From positions 1 through 64,000 of the forward strand of contig CAYWAP010000004.1 in the NCBI GenBank assembly GCA_964456525.1: a stretch of DNA of 64,000 bases, in the 5' to 3' direction. Of this stretch, positions 26,157 to 33,847 are shown piece after piece. The notes under the pieces are model-generated. The model was given only the letters and a program-made list of their open reading frames with translations. It did no database searches and was not told where the DNA came from. The position numbers were made by a program, and so were the translations under genes. Origin of the DNA: Onthomonas sp964456525 (GTDB lineage Bacteria; Bacillota; Clostridia; Oscillospirales; Oscillospiraceae). Within the stretch, counting starts at the first letter, position 1, and each line of letters starts with the position of its first letter.

Positions 26157-26380
26157 GAAACGGGAGTGAACATTTTGTAAAAAATTCAATGAAACAAATT
26201 GAAATTGTGATCATTTTCCATCTCTTTGCAACTTGTCCGGCCAGTGCCCCTCCGCAGACGGAGGAGAATATAGGGAAATTTTTTGCCATTTTCCTTTTTT
26301 ATACGGGGAAAGTGTGTTATACTGTTTTTTGTATTGGCATACACGCCGCTATGAGTATGAAGAAAAGGAACCATCCCCGA

Positions 26381-27220
26381 ATGAGTCAAACAAAGAAATA
26401 TGAAGGCTTCCGTCCCGGCAACGGCGGCCGGGAGGAACGCCGCCGAAAAGCGCCCCGAAACGCCCGCCCGGAGGCGGACGCCATGGCAGACGGCATGATT
26501 GAAGGGCGCAACGCCGTAACCGAAGCCCTGCGGGCAGGCACTGCCATAGACAAAGTTTACATCGCCAAGGGAGATACGGATGCCACACTGGGCCACATTG
26601 CCGCCGCCGCCCGGGCCTCCGGCGCCGTGGTGGTGGATGTGGACCGCCGCAAGCTGGACGGCATGTCCCGCACCCACTCCCATCAGGGCGTCATCGCCCT
26701 CACCGCCGTGCGCGAATATGTGGAGGTGGAGGACATCCTCGCCGCCGCGGCGGAAAAGGGGGAAGCGCCGCTGATTGTGGTCTGCGACGAGCTGTCCGAC
26801 CCCCACAACCTGGGCGCTGTGCTCCGCACAGCCGAGTGCGCCGGGGCCCACGGCGTCATCATCCCCAAGCGCCGCAGCGCCGGTCTGACGGCTGTCGTGG
26901 CGAAAACCAGCGCCGGAGCCGTGTCCTATGTCCCCGTGGCCCGGGTGCCCAATCTGACCACCACCCTGAAGGATTTGAAAAAAATGGGTGTGTGGGTGTT
27001 TGGCACGGCGGCCAACGGCACCGTGTCCCTTTACGAAGCGGATCTGAAAGGCCCCGCCGCCATCGTCATCGGAAGCGAGGGGTCGGGCATGAGCCGCCTG
27101 GTGGGGGAAACCTGTGACTTTATCGTCAGCATCCCCATGCGGGGCAAATTGAATTCGCTGAACGCATCTGCCGCAGCGGCCATTCTGCTCTACGAGGCCG
27201 TGCGGCAGCGACTGTCATAA
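26381..27220 (+). CDS. rlmB: 23S rRNA (guanosine-2'-O-)-methyltransferase RlmB
   Basis: SPOUT-class methyltransferase of the TrmH/SpoU family, 279 residues here. N-terminal substrate-binding domain IEGRNAVTEALRAG near 45; SPOUT motifs VCDELSDPHNLGAVLRTAE near 138 (motif 1), IVIGSEGSGMSRL near 228 (motif 2) and SIPMRGKLNSLNASAAAAILLYE near 250 (motif 3, including the knot). Targets ribose 2'-OH of G2251 in E. coli RlmB, but SpoU relatives modify tRNA too. Start at 26381 chosen for AAAAGGAA 10 bases upstream; the first 38 residues are basic and low in complexity. Upstream TATACT at about 26318 may be a -10 box. Confidence 0.88.
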   Translation: MSQTKKYEGFRPGNGGREERRRKAPRNARPEADAMADGMIEGRNAVTEALRAGTAIDKVYIAKGDTDATLGHIAAAARASGAVVVDVDRRKLDGMSRTHSHQGVIALTAVREYVEVEDILAAAAEKGEAPLIVVCDELSDPHNLGAVLRTAECAGAHGVIIPKRRSAGLTAVVAKTSAGAVSYVPVARVPNLTTTLKDLKKMGVWVFGTAANGTVSLYEADLKGPAAIVIGSEGSGMSRLVGETCDFIVSIPMRGKLNSLNASAAAAILLYEAVRQRLS

Positions 27221-27279
27221 CACGTCACCCCCGACAGGGCAGGATGACGCACCGATTAAAAATAAGGCAGGTCAACCTT

Positions 27280-29754
27280 ATGGATAAGATAAAAGACTGG
27301 AATGCATTTGACGAACTGGAAGATCTGGATACGCTGATGGAAAACGGCGCTGTGGCAGAGGACACCTCCTTCTCTCTGGACGATATCATGCGCGAATATG
27401 GCGCGGATGTACCGGCAGAGGCCCCTGAGGCAGAATCCCAGCCCCAGGCAGCGGCCCCGGACGCCCCTGGGCCGGAGGAACCCGAGACGCCCCAGGAGGA
27501 CGCCGCCGAACCGGATCCTATGCCGGCGTTTTTCGACCCGGCTGCTGAAGGCAGCTTGCCGGACGGGGCGGACGAGATGGACGCCCTTGCGCCGGAACCG
27601 GCTCCGGAACCCGCTTCAGAACCCGTACCCGAGGAGAGCGCCCCTTCGGAAGAGGACGCGCCCCCCACCCCCATCGACCTTTCCAACACCGCCGACTTCA
27701 TCCGCCAGCAGGTCAACGAGGTCATGGGGCCGGAGGAAGAGGAGGATGAGCCGGCCAATGCCCTGAAGAGCTTTTTCATCGACGCCCGAAGGCGGTCCAG
27801 TGCGAAACGGCGGCAAAGAGAACGGGAGCGGCGGGAGCGCGCCGCGGAAGCGGCCCTCAATGCAGCCATGGCCGCGGAAGAAGAAGACAACGTTGTGGAA
27901 ATGCCCGTCTCCCGGCTGAAGCCCCTGCGGGACAAGGTAAACCGTCTCCAGGACAAGGCCAACGATTTTGCCGACAACATGTGGTCCGAGGCCGGTGCGC
28001 CCTCAGAAGAGGAGCAAATCACCGAGCAGTACATCCCCGGAACCGACGAAGAACACGTCCCGGCCCGCGCCAAAAAGGAGCGCAAGCCCCGCATCCCCCT
28101 CAAAACCTTCCCGGACACCCCTTCCGAAGAATTGGCGGCCCGTTACCGCCAGGGTTTGCGGTTTATGAGCCGGCGTCTGGGTTATCTGGTGGTGCTCACG
28201 CTGATTTTGCTCTATGTGAATCTGGCGCCGGACTGCGGATTTCCGCTGCCCTTTGGCCTGGCAGATCACACGCGGTATCTGGCCGCCGGCATGACATGGG
28301 GTCTCGGCCTCGCCGCTCTGATCGGCCTGGACGTGATCTGGCTGGGGCTGACCGCCCCCTTCCGGGGCCGCCCCGGAATGCACACGCTGACCGCAGCGGC
28401 TCTGATCGCCACCCTGCTGGACGGCACCTATTATACCTTTGTGGGCCGCGACGGCCCCCTGCCCTTTGCCGCCATGGCAGCCTTCAGCCTGCTCTGCTCC
28501 GTCTGGGGAGCCTATGACCGGAAACGGGCGCTGTATATTTCCTGCCGCAGCATTGCCACTTCCGCCGAACCCTACCGGGTCACACTGGACGACAACAAAT
28601 GGGACGGCGCCAGCGCCTTTAATAAGGAAGTTGGAACGGAAGAGGGCTTTGGCCGCCAGATCCAGTCCCTGGACGGGGCCGAACGTCTCTACCGCATTTT
28701 CGTCCCGATCCTGCTGATCGCCGCCGTACTGTGCGCCGTGGTGGCCTCTTTTGGGCAGGGCAAGCCCGAACTGTTCCTGTGGTGCCTGTCCTCCATCTTG
28801 GTTGCGGGGGCGCCAGCCAGCGGCCTGCTGGCCTTTGGACTGCCCTATCTCCGGCTGACCCGCCGGCTGGACCGCTCCGGCGCCGTCATCGCCGGTTGGG
28901 ACGGGGTGGAAGCCATGTCGGGCAAGGCCAATATTCTGATTAAGGACGAGGACCTGTTTCCCCCGGGGAGCATCACCCTCAATTCCACCAAGAGTTTTTA
29001 TGACACCTCCATTGAAAAATTGACAGGCTGCGCCGCCTCCATGCTTCGGGCGGCGGGAAGCGGCCTGTACCACCTGTTTGACGACGAGATTCGCCGCCAG
29101 GGCGGCTTCTACCGCCGGGTGGACGAGCTGGAATGTTACGAGGCCGGCGGCATGACGGCCAAGATTCGCGGCCAGTCGGTCATGATCGGCACCTCCGGTT
29201 TTATGACCGTCATGCGCGTCCCGTTGGATCAGGGGCTGAAGTTGAAGCGTGCTGTGCTGTGCGTCATTGACAACCGCCTGGAGGGCCTGTTCACATTGAA
29301 TTATGAGCTGTCCCATTACGCGCGCTCCTCCATCAACGCCCTGATCCGGGCCGGTGTCCATCCCGTCCTGGTCACCCGGGACTTCAATATCACGCCGGAG
29401 ATGCTCCGTGTGCAGTTCGCACTGCCCGATGATCAGATGGAATATCCCCCCATTCAGCGCCGTCGGGAGCTGTCCGAGCCGGATCAGGAGCACAACCCGG
29501 TGATTGGCGCGCTGCTGCCCCGCGAAGGGATGGGCGCCTACTCGGACGCCATCATCGGCGGCAGACGTCTGCGCAATGTGGTTCGATTGAACGCCGCCTT
29601 GGCCATTCTCTCCTCCATCATCGGCATTGCTCTGACCTTTTATCTGGTCTCCATCCTGGCCTTTACCTCTTTGACGCCGCTGAACATGATGGCCTTCCTG
29701 CTGATCTGGCTGATTCCCACTCTGGCCATTTCCGGCGCGGTGGATCGTTTTTAG
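27280..29754 (+). CDS. Degenerate P-type-ATPase-like membrane protein
   Basis: 824 residues. Residues 1 to about 230 are acidic, Pro/Glu/Ala-rich and probably disordered, with a charged helix (RRRSSAKRRQRERERRERA) near 185. Membrane segments follow near 300, 335, 368, 395, 473 and 500, with more at 770-824. The second half has the P-type ATPase layout: AGAPASGLLAFGLPYL stands where the CPC/CPx helix is expected, GVHPVLVTRDFNITPEML near 690 matches the TGDN hinge region, and the last helices match. But the phosphorylation motif DKTGT is replaced by LIKDEDLFPPG near 553, and no TGES loop is seen. So it is very likely not an active pump. It follows rlmB by 59 bases. Confidence 0.75.
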   Translation: MDKIKDWNAFDELEDLDTLMENGAVAEDTSFSLDDIMREYGADVPAEAPEAESQPQAAAPDAPGPEEPETPQEDAAEPDPMPAFFDPAAEGSLPDGADEMDALAPEPAPEPASEPVPEESAPSEEDAPPTPIDLSNTADFIRQQVNEVMGPEEEEDEPANALKSFFIDARRRSSAKRRQRERERRERAAEAALNAAMAAEEEDNVVEMPVSRLKPLRDKVNRLQDKANDFADNMWSEAGAPSEEEQITEQYIPGTDEEHVPARAKKERKPRIPLKTFPDTPSEELAARYRQGLRFMSRRLGYLVVLTLILLYVNLAPDCGFPLPFGLADHTRYLAAGMTWGLGLAALIGLDVIWLGLTAPFRGRPGMHTLTAAALIATLLDGTYYTFVGRDGPLPFAAMAAFSLLCSVWGAYDRKRALYISCRSIATSAEPYRVTLDDNKWDGASAFNKEVGTEEGFGRQIQSLDGAERLYRIFVPILLIAAVLCAVVASFGQGKPELFLWCLSSILVAGAPASGLLAFGLPYLRLTRRLDRSGAVIAGWDGVEAMSGKANILIKDEDLFPPGSITLNSTKSFYDTSIEKLTGCAASMLRAAGSGLYHLFDDEIRRQGGFYRRVDELECYEAGGMTAKIRGQSVMIGTSGFMTVMRVPLDQGLKLKRAVLCVIDNRLEGLFTLNYELSHYARSSINALIRAGVHPVLVTRDFNITPEMLRVQFALPDDQMEYPPIQRRRELSEPDQEHNPVIGALLPREGMGAYSDAIIGGRRLRNVVRLNAALAILSSIIGIALTFYLVSILAFTSLTPLNMMAFLLIWLIPTLAISGAVDRF

Positions 29755-29862
29755 GGGCAGGAGAATGCAATTTTAAGTCAAAAATCAGTCATTTTACGGA
29801 AGGGCCCAGTTTCCTTCCGTCACGCCCGAGCGGACGTTGTTCCCCAACAGGCAGCCTTTCCT

Positions 29863-29893
29863 ATCGCCTCCGGTGATTCCGGAGGCGATTTTC
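29863..29893 (+). terminator. Terminator after the P-type-ATPase-like gene
   Basis: ATCGCCTCCGG (29863-29873) pairs perfectly with CCGGAGGCGAT (29879-29889) around 5 bases and is followed by TTTT. A weaker hairpin ACGGAAGG/CCTTCCGT lies just upstream at 29797-29821. The rest of 29755-30098 holds nothing I can assign. Confidence 0.85.
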
Positions 29894-30098
29894 CGTTTGC
29901 CCTCTCCAAACCGGCCACGGCGGAGTGCCCCTCCCCTTGACGTGCGCCAGCGCTTGTCACACCCCGCCCGTTTTTGCATCATATTGTAAAATCCGGAGTT
30001 CTTCTCAGTTTTTTTGTAAAAATCCTGTCAATTTTGGCCCCTCCTATGTTTCCATTCTGTAAAGAGCCGGTCATTCAAATATTATTTACAGAAACCTC

Positions 30099-30127
30099 TT
30101 GTCAAATCACCTCTTTTTTGTTATAAT
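30099..30127 (+). promoter_or_regulatory. Strong sigma-A promoter
   Basis: TTGTCA (30099-30104), 17-base spacer, TATAAT (30122-30127). Drives the short unit with the 29-residue frame and, past an internal terminator, perhaps the thioesterase. Confidence 0.8.
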
Positions 30128-30156
30128 TGATCAATCAAATACAGAAAGGCGGAAAC

Positions 30157-30246
30157 ATGATGATTTTTTATATCGACATTCCTGCAGGCGATCTGGACGA
30201 CATGATCTATGGCAATTCTCAAGACCGCCCTGTGAGCAATCGGTAA
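30157..30246 (+). CDS. Short peptide or leader peptide, 29 residues
   Basis: ATG ATG start with AGAAAGGCGG 4 bases upstream; encodes MMIFYIDIPAGDLDDMIYGN followed by nine residues and a TAA. It begins about 23 bases after the predicted transcription start of a near-consensus promoter, and a rho-independent terminator follows 70 bases after its stop. This arrangement fits a leader peptide governing readthrough into the thioesterase gene, or a free-standing small protein or sRNA. No codon run hints at a particular amino acid. Confidence 0.5.
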   Translation: MMIFYIDIPAGDLDDMIYGNSQDRPVSNR

Positions 30247-30316
30247 CGATTCACCCGGATATTCCCAATTCACCGGTATCCTCAATTGGATCACTCGCGC
30301 ATTACGCGTAAATAAA

Positions 30317-30350
30317 CAGCCGAAGCAATGCGCTCCGGCTGCTATTTTTT
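30317..30350 (+). terminator. Terminator or attenuator before the thioesterase gene
   Basis: CAGCCGaAGC (30317-30326) pairs with GCTcCGGCTG (30332-30341), followed by CTATTTTTT. It separates the strong promoter from the next gene, as an attenuator would. Just upstream CCAATT/AATTGG (near 30267-30290) could form a competing hairpin. Confidence 0.65.
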
Positions 30351-30449
30351 CACCTGGTTTTTTCCTGTCCGGATCTCCCCGGCGCTGGCTGCGGGAGGAC
30401 AAAATGCAGCAGACATCTATCAATTTTGCAGAAAGTGAGAGAACGCATT

Positions 30450-30815
30450 ATGCAACTTGCAACAAGGCATCTCATCCGTCCGGAACATATGAACCACCAC
30501 AACTGTCTCTATGCCGGCATCTTGTCCGAGTGGATGACCGAAGCCTCCTTTGTGGGGGCAGCCTGTGCCCTTGGCAGCACACAGGGAATGGTGCTTGCCG
30601 CCACCAAGGAGATTCGGATCACCCAATCCATGTATCCCGGAACGCTGTTGGACCTGAATTTTGAGGTGCTGCATCTGGGCGCCACCAGCATCCACATTGC
30701 CATCACCGGACAGGATTTTTTGACAAAAACGCCCTACTGCTCCGCGACCTTTGTCTACGTCACCGTGGATGAAAAGGGCAACAAGCGCCCCCATCATCTG
30801 GGAAAAAACGGGTGA
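30450..30815 (+). CDS. Acyl-CoA thioesterase (hotdog fold), N-terminus apparently frameshifted
   Basis: 121 residues from ATG 30450: LIRPEHMNHHNCLYAGILSEWMTEASFV, then GTLLDLNFEVLHLGATSIHI and a closing FVYVTVDEKGNKRPHH are YciA-like single-hotdog acyl-CoA hydrolase blocks. The ribosome site before 30450 is poor. A much better one (GGGAGGAC) precedes an ATG at 30404 in another frame, and that frame reads SERTHYAT, the normal family lead-in, before it diverges. GCAACTT-GCAACAA at 30452-30465 looks like a 7-base duplication; removing one unit joins the frames as THYATRHLIRPEHMN. So the natural gene is probably 30404-30815 with a frameshift. Confidence 0.7.
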   Translation: MQLATRHLIRPEHMNHHNCLYAGILSEWMTEASFVGAACALGSTQGMVLAATKEIRITQSMYPGTLLDLNFEVLHLGATSIHIAITGQDFLTKTPYCSATFVYVTVDEKGNKRPHHLGKNG

Positions 30816-30931
30816 ATACCGGGCAGGGGCTTCTCCGGGCCCGGGGCCAAACAGCTTTGCCGGACGGTCACGTGAAAAACCCCTTGCCCGGCTCATGTTT
30901 CCACTGCTGTCAAATTTTTTTAAATTTCCTC

Positions 30932-30960
30932 TTGACAAAGCCCCGCTGATGGCGTATGAT
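30932..30960 (+). promoter_or_regulatory. Promoter of the DUF3793-flavodoxin unit
   Basis: Consensus TTGACA (30932-30937), 17-base spacer, TATGAT (30955-30960). Predicted start of transcription at about 30967 falls at the edge of the first operator. Confidence 0.8.
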
Positions 30961-30969
30961 GTGCGTGTG

Positions 30970-30985
30970 GTTAGGTAATACTAAC
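30970..30985 (+). promoter_or_regulatory. Operator 1, GTTAG-N6-CTAAC
   Basis: Inverted repeat GTTAG GTAATA CTAAC placed at the transcription start, where a bound repressor would block RNA polymerase. The half-site recalls TTAGG/CCTAA-type boxes of DtxR/MntR-family metal regulators, but the spacing differs from the IdeR consensus, so the regulator is not identified. Confidence 0.6.
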
Positions 30986-31033
30986 TGCAAGCACAAACCA
31001 GCTCTGCGATTGCAGTTTATTTTTTCAGGTCGA

Positions 31034-31049
31034 GTTAGCTTTTGCTAAC
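31034..31049 (+). promoter_or_regulatory. Operator 2, GTTAGC-TTTT-GCTAAC
   Basis: Perfect inverted repeat with the same GTTAG-N6-CTAAC architecture as operator 1, 64 bases further on and 4 bases before the AGGAGG site of the DUF3793 gene. As RNA it could also form a hairpin just before the ribosome site. Confidence 0.6.
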
Positions 31050-31067
31050 TTCTAGGAGGTCATAGCC

Positions 31068-31625
31068 TTGCTCTCTCCCGGTTTGGAACAGATTCTGGCC
31101 CAGCACTGCGCCCCCGCCCTTTTAGGGGCAAAGTCGGCCAATTTGGTCTCCCTCTCCCTGGAACAGTTTGGAGATCTGGAAGATCAAATTGCCCTGTGCA
31201 ACCAGTCGTTCCCGGGGATCGCCTTCCGGATCCTGTGCAGTTGCAACCGCCGGGTGCTGTGTCTGGTCTACCGGCCCCAGATGTTGGAAAACCGCCTGGC
31301 AGAGCCGGATGTTCACGGGCTTCTGGTTCAATTCGGTTATCCGCCGGAGGCGGATTTGGATGCGATGCTGGACGTTCTGAGCCAACGCCTGACCTGTGAC
31401 ACCTTTCCCCACGAGATCGGCCTGTTCCTGGACTATCCCACAGGGGATGTCCTCGGCTTCATCCAAAACCATGGGAACGGGGGAAAATTGTGCAAATACT
31501 GGAAGGTCTACGACAATGTAGAGGCGGCAAAAGAGCGCTTTGCCTGCTATGACACCTGCCGCAGCTGTCTGCAACGCCTGTTGGCGCTGGGACAATCGAT
31601 TTCAACGCTGTTTCTGACAGCTTGA
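31068..31625 (+). CDS. DUF3793 family protein
   Basis: 185 residues from a TTG start with AGGAGG 9 bases upstream. The family motif FPHEIGLFLDYPTGDVLGFI near residue 118, followed by KYWKVYDNVEAA and a C-terminal CYDTCRSCLQRL, is clear. Several cysteines (CNQSF, CSCNRRVLC, CYDTCRSC) are compatible with metal or heme binding, but the molecular function of the family is not established. In Clostridia it commonly sits next to flavodoxins and metal transport genes, as here, and the two operators upstream point to metal control. Confidence 0.85.
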   Translation: MLSPGLEQILAQHCAPALLGAKSANLVSLSLEQFGDLEDQIALCNQSFPGIAFRILCSCNRRVLCLVYRPQMLENRLAEPDVHGLLVQFGYPPEADLDAMLDVLSQRLTCDTFPHEIGLFLDYPTGDVLGFIQNHGNGGKLCKYWKVYDNVEAAKERFACYDTCRSCLQRLLALGQSISTLFLTA

Positions 31626-31862
31626 AATATATCGAGCCACTGATTCAATCAATCTTCGGTGTTTGGCGGATTTCTTTATGCCTATGCTGTACCACCTGTT
31701 TGAAATGTGTCAGATTTCTACATCCTCTTCTCATCCGCCCACCGGCGGGATGGGATCAGTGGCTCCCTGTTTCAGGTTTGCCCCACGGGATGTAACAATC
31801 TGAAATCAAATCTTTTGGATGCCGCGATCGAATCGCCGCATTCATCCATTGGAGGTAATTGT

Positions 31863-32297
31863 ATGAACAACAACGTTGCCGTTATTTACTGGTCTGGCAC
31901 GGGCAACACTGAGACGATGGCCCAGGCAGTTGCCGAAGGCGCAAAAAACGCCGGGGCAACGGTTGCCCTTCTGAATGTCAGTGAGACCTCAGCCGATGCC
32001 GCCGCCGCTTACGACGCCTTGGCATTGGGTTGCCCCGCGATGGGCGCCGAAGTGCTGGAGGAGTTCGACTTTGAGCCATTTTTTGCCGAATTAGAGGGAA
32101 AACTTTCCGGCAAAACGGTGGGTCTATTTGGCTCCTACGGCTGGGGCGACGGCCAGTGGATGCGGGATTGGGTCGAGCGCGCGGAGGCCGCTGGCGCTGT
32201 GATTGCCACCGGCGAAGGCGTGATGGCCAACAACGAACCCGATGACGACGCCCTGGAGGCCTGCCGCAGCATGGGGGCTGCGGTTGTCAACGGCTAA
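31863..32297 (+). CDS. Flavodoxin
   Basis: 144-residue FMN electron carrier that replaces ferredoxin when iron is scarce. The phosphate-binding loop is YWSGTGNTETMAQAVAEG near residue 9; the FMN-flanking loops are LGCPAMGAEVLEE near 56 and LFGSYGWGDGQWM near 88. GGAGG 8 bases before the start. It lies 237 bases downstream of the DUF3793 gene with no obvious promoter of its own, so it is probably in the same operator-controlled transcript. Confidence 0.92.
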   Translation: MNNNVAVIYWSGTGNTETMAQAVAEGAKNAGATVALLNVSETSADAAAAYDALALGCPAMGAEVLEEFDFEPFFAELEGKLSGKTVGLFGSYGWGDGQWMRDWVERAEAAGAVIATGEGVMANNEPDDDALEACRSMGAAVVNG

Positions 32298-32344
32298 AAC
32301 TACTTCTTTGCAAACACCTTTTGTTTCTTCCTTATTCTAAACCT

Positions 32345-32379
32345 GGAAACCGCTTCTGCTTCGGCAGGGGCGGTTTTCC
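32345..32379 (+). terminator. Flavodoxin terminator
   Basis: GGAAACCGC ... CTGC-TTCG-GCAG ... GCGGTTTTCC: a stem closed by a TTCG tetraloop, 48 bases after the flavodoxin stop, with a T-tract in its descending arm. Confidence 0.7.
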
Positions 32380-32589
32380 AGTTTCCCTTTGAGGAACAAT
32401 TGGGGCTTTTTCTTTCAAACGATCCGGCCTTCCCCATAATTTCCTGTATGACACAGCAGCGCCACTATGCTTCTGGGGAAGCCCGCCTCATCTAGGGAAA
32501 TTCCAACTTTTTCACAGCAATTGATACGATCACATTCTCATTTTACTCCTGTTTTCCTGTTATGATAAAAGCAATTCTGCCGCCGCCCC

Positions 32590-32617
32590 TTTACAAATTC
32601 CAAAATTATGCTATAAT
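32590..32617 (+). promoter_or_regulatory. Promoter of the HAD phosphatase gene
   Basis: TTTACA (32590-32595), 16-base spacer, TATAAT (32612-32617). It leaves a leader of about 140 bases before the gene, in which I see no known riboswitch. The region 32380-32589 is AT-richer and otherwise featureless. Confidence 0.7.
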
Positions 32618-32766
32618 ACCCTCAAATTACTCGCGTTTCCCCTCGGATTGTTGCCGTTTTTCACAGTCCATCTCTGTGATAGCCCGTTATATTTTTCAAA
32701 TTTTTATTCGCACTTTTCAGGTTCCTTTCTGTCCCCGGCCTTCTCTGCGTTCCATCGGAGGTTTTT

Positions 32767-33600
32767 ATGGGTCAAAAATCCATTTTTCTTGACATCGACG
32801 GCACACTGACCGAACCGGGCAAAAGCGTTCCGCCCGACTCCGCTCTGGAGGCCATCGCCAGGGCGCGCGCTGCCGGCAACAAGGTCTTTCTCTGCACAGG
32901 CCGCAATTTGGCCATGCTGCGCCCTCTGCTGGCCTATGGATTTGACGGAGCGGTTGCCAGCGCAGGCGGTTATATCCTCTGCGGTGACGAGGTCATTTAC
33001 AACCACCCCATGCCGCCGGAGGACGTCGCCCAGGCGATGGAGGTGTTGCGGAAGAGCGGCGTATACCGCACTGTGGAGTGTCTGGACGGCACCTTTACCG
33101 ACACCGGTCTGGACGAATTCCTTTCCCATGTGGAAGGGGCGGCCATCAACAGTGAGATGCTGCGCTGGCGGGAGGCCATGGCAAAAAAACTGAATATGGT
33201 TCCCATGGAAGAATATGCTGGACAACCTGTTTATAAAATTGGCATCATGTGCAATACTCAGGCACAGCTGAACCCCGCTCGCGCTCTGTTGGAGGATCGC
33301 TATCACTTCTGCATCCAAAGCGAACCGGGGGAACACTGCACCAATGGGGAGCTGATCGGCCGCAGTTTTGACAAGGGACGGGGCATTTTACGTGTATGCG
33401 AACATCTGCATCTCCCGCTCTCGGACACCTACGGCTTTGGCGACAGCATGAACGACCTGGAAATGTTTCGCACAGTCGGCACCAGCGTTTGCATGGCCAA
33501 CGGCAATCCCAGGTTAAAAAAAGAGGCCCATCACATCTGCCCCGCCGTGACGGATGACGGCCTGTATCAGGCATTTGAGCGCCTGCAATTGTTTCATTGA
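32767..33600 (+). CDS. HAD-IIB family (Cof-type) phosphatase
   Basis: 277 residues. Motif I is FLDIDGTLTEPG near residue 7 (nucleophile and acid-base Asp), motif II LCTGRN near 42, and motif IV GFGDSMNDLEMF near 222; a C2-type cap lies between them. The family dephosphorylates sugar phosphates and flavin or PLP precursors; the substrate cannot be told. GGAG lies 8 bases before the start. Single-gene unit. Confidence 0.88.
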   Translation: MGQKSIFLDIDGTLTEPGKSVPPDSALEAIARARAAGNKVFLCTGRNLAMLRPLLAYGFDGAVASAGGYILCGDEVIYNHPMPPEDVAQAMEVLRKSGVYRTVECLDGTFTDTGLDEFLSHVEGAAINSEMLRWREAMAKKLNMVPMEEYAGQPVYKIGIMCNTQAQLNPARALLEDRYHFCIQSEPGEHCTNGELIGRSFDKGRGILRVCEHLHLPLSDTYGFGDSMNDLEMFRTVGTSVCMANGNPRLKKEAHHICPAVTDDGLYQAFERLQLFH

Positions 33601-33736
33601 CCACGGGAAATCATCTCCCCCAAAACCGGCAGTGGTTTCGCCGGTTCACAAAGCCAGCTCATACCCCACCCCGCCGTTTACATAAAATAAACCGTCGATC
33701 TGGACAACTTCTTTTCCATATCCTACAAACAGAATC

Positions 33737-33765
33737 TTGCCGTCTTCGGCAAAGAATAGTATAAT
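33737..33765 (+). promoter_or_regulatory. Promoter of the vanW-domain gene
   Basis: TTGCCG (33737-33742), 17-base spacer, TATAAT (33760-33765), about 83 bases upstream of the chosen TTG start. Confidence 0.7.
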
Positions 33766-33847
33766 ACTCGTGCCAAACCACCTGTGCCAGCTGTCTGATT
33801 TTGCCGCGGCGGCTGGTGCTGCCCATGACCCGATTGGAGTGGATCTC

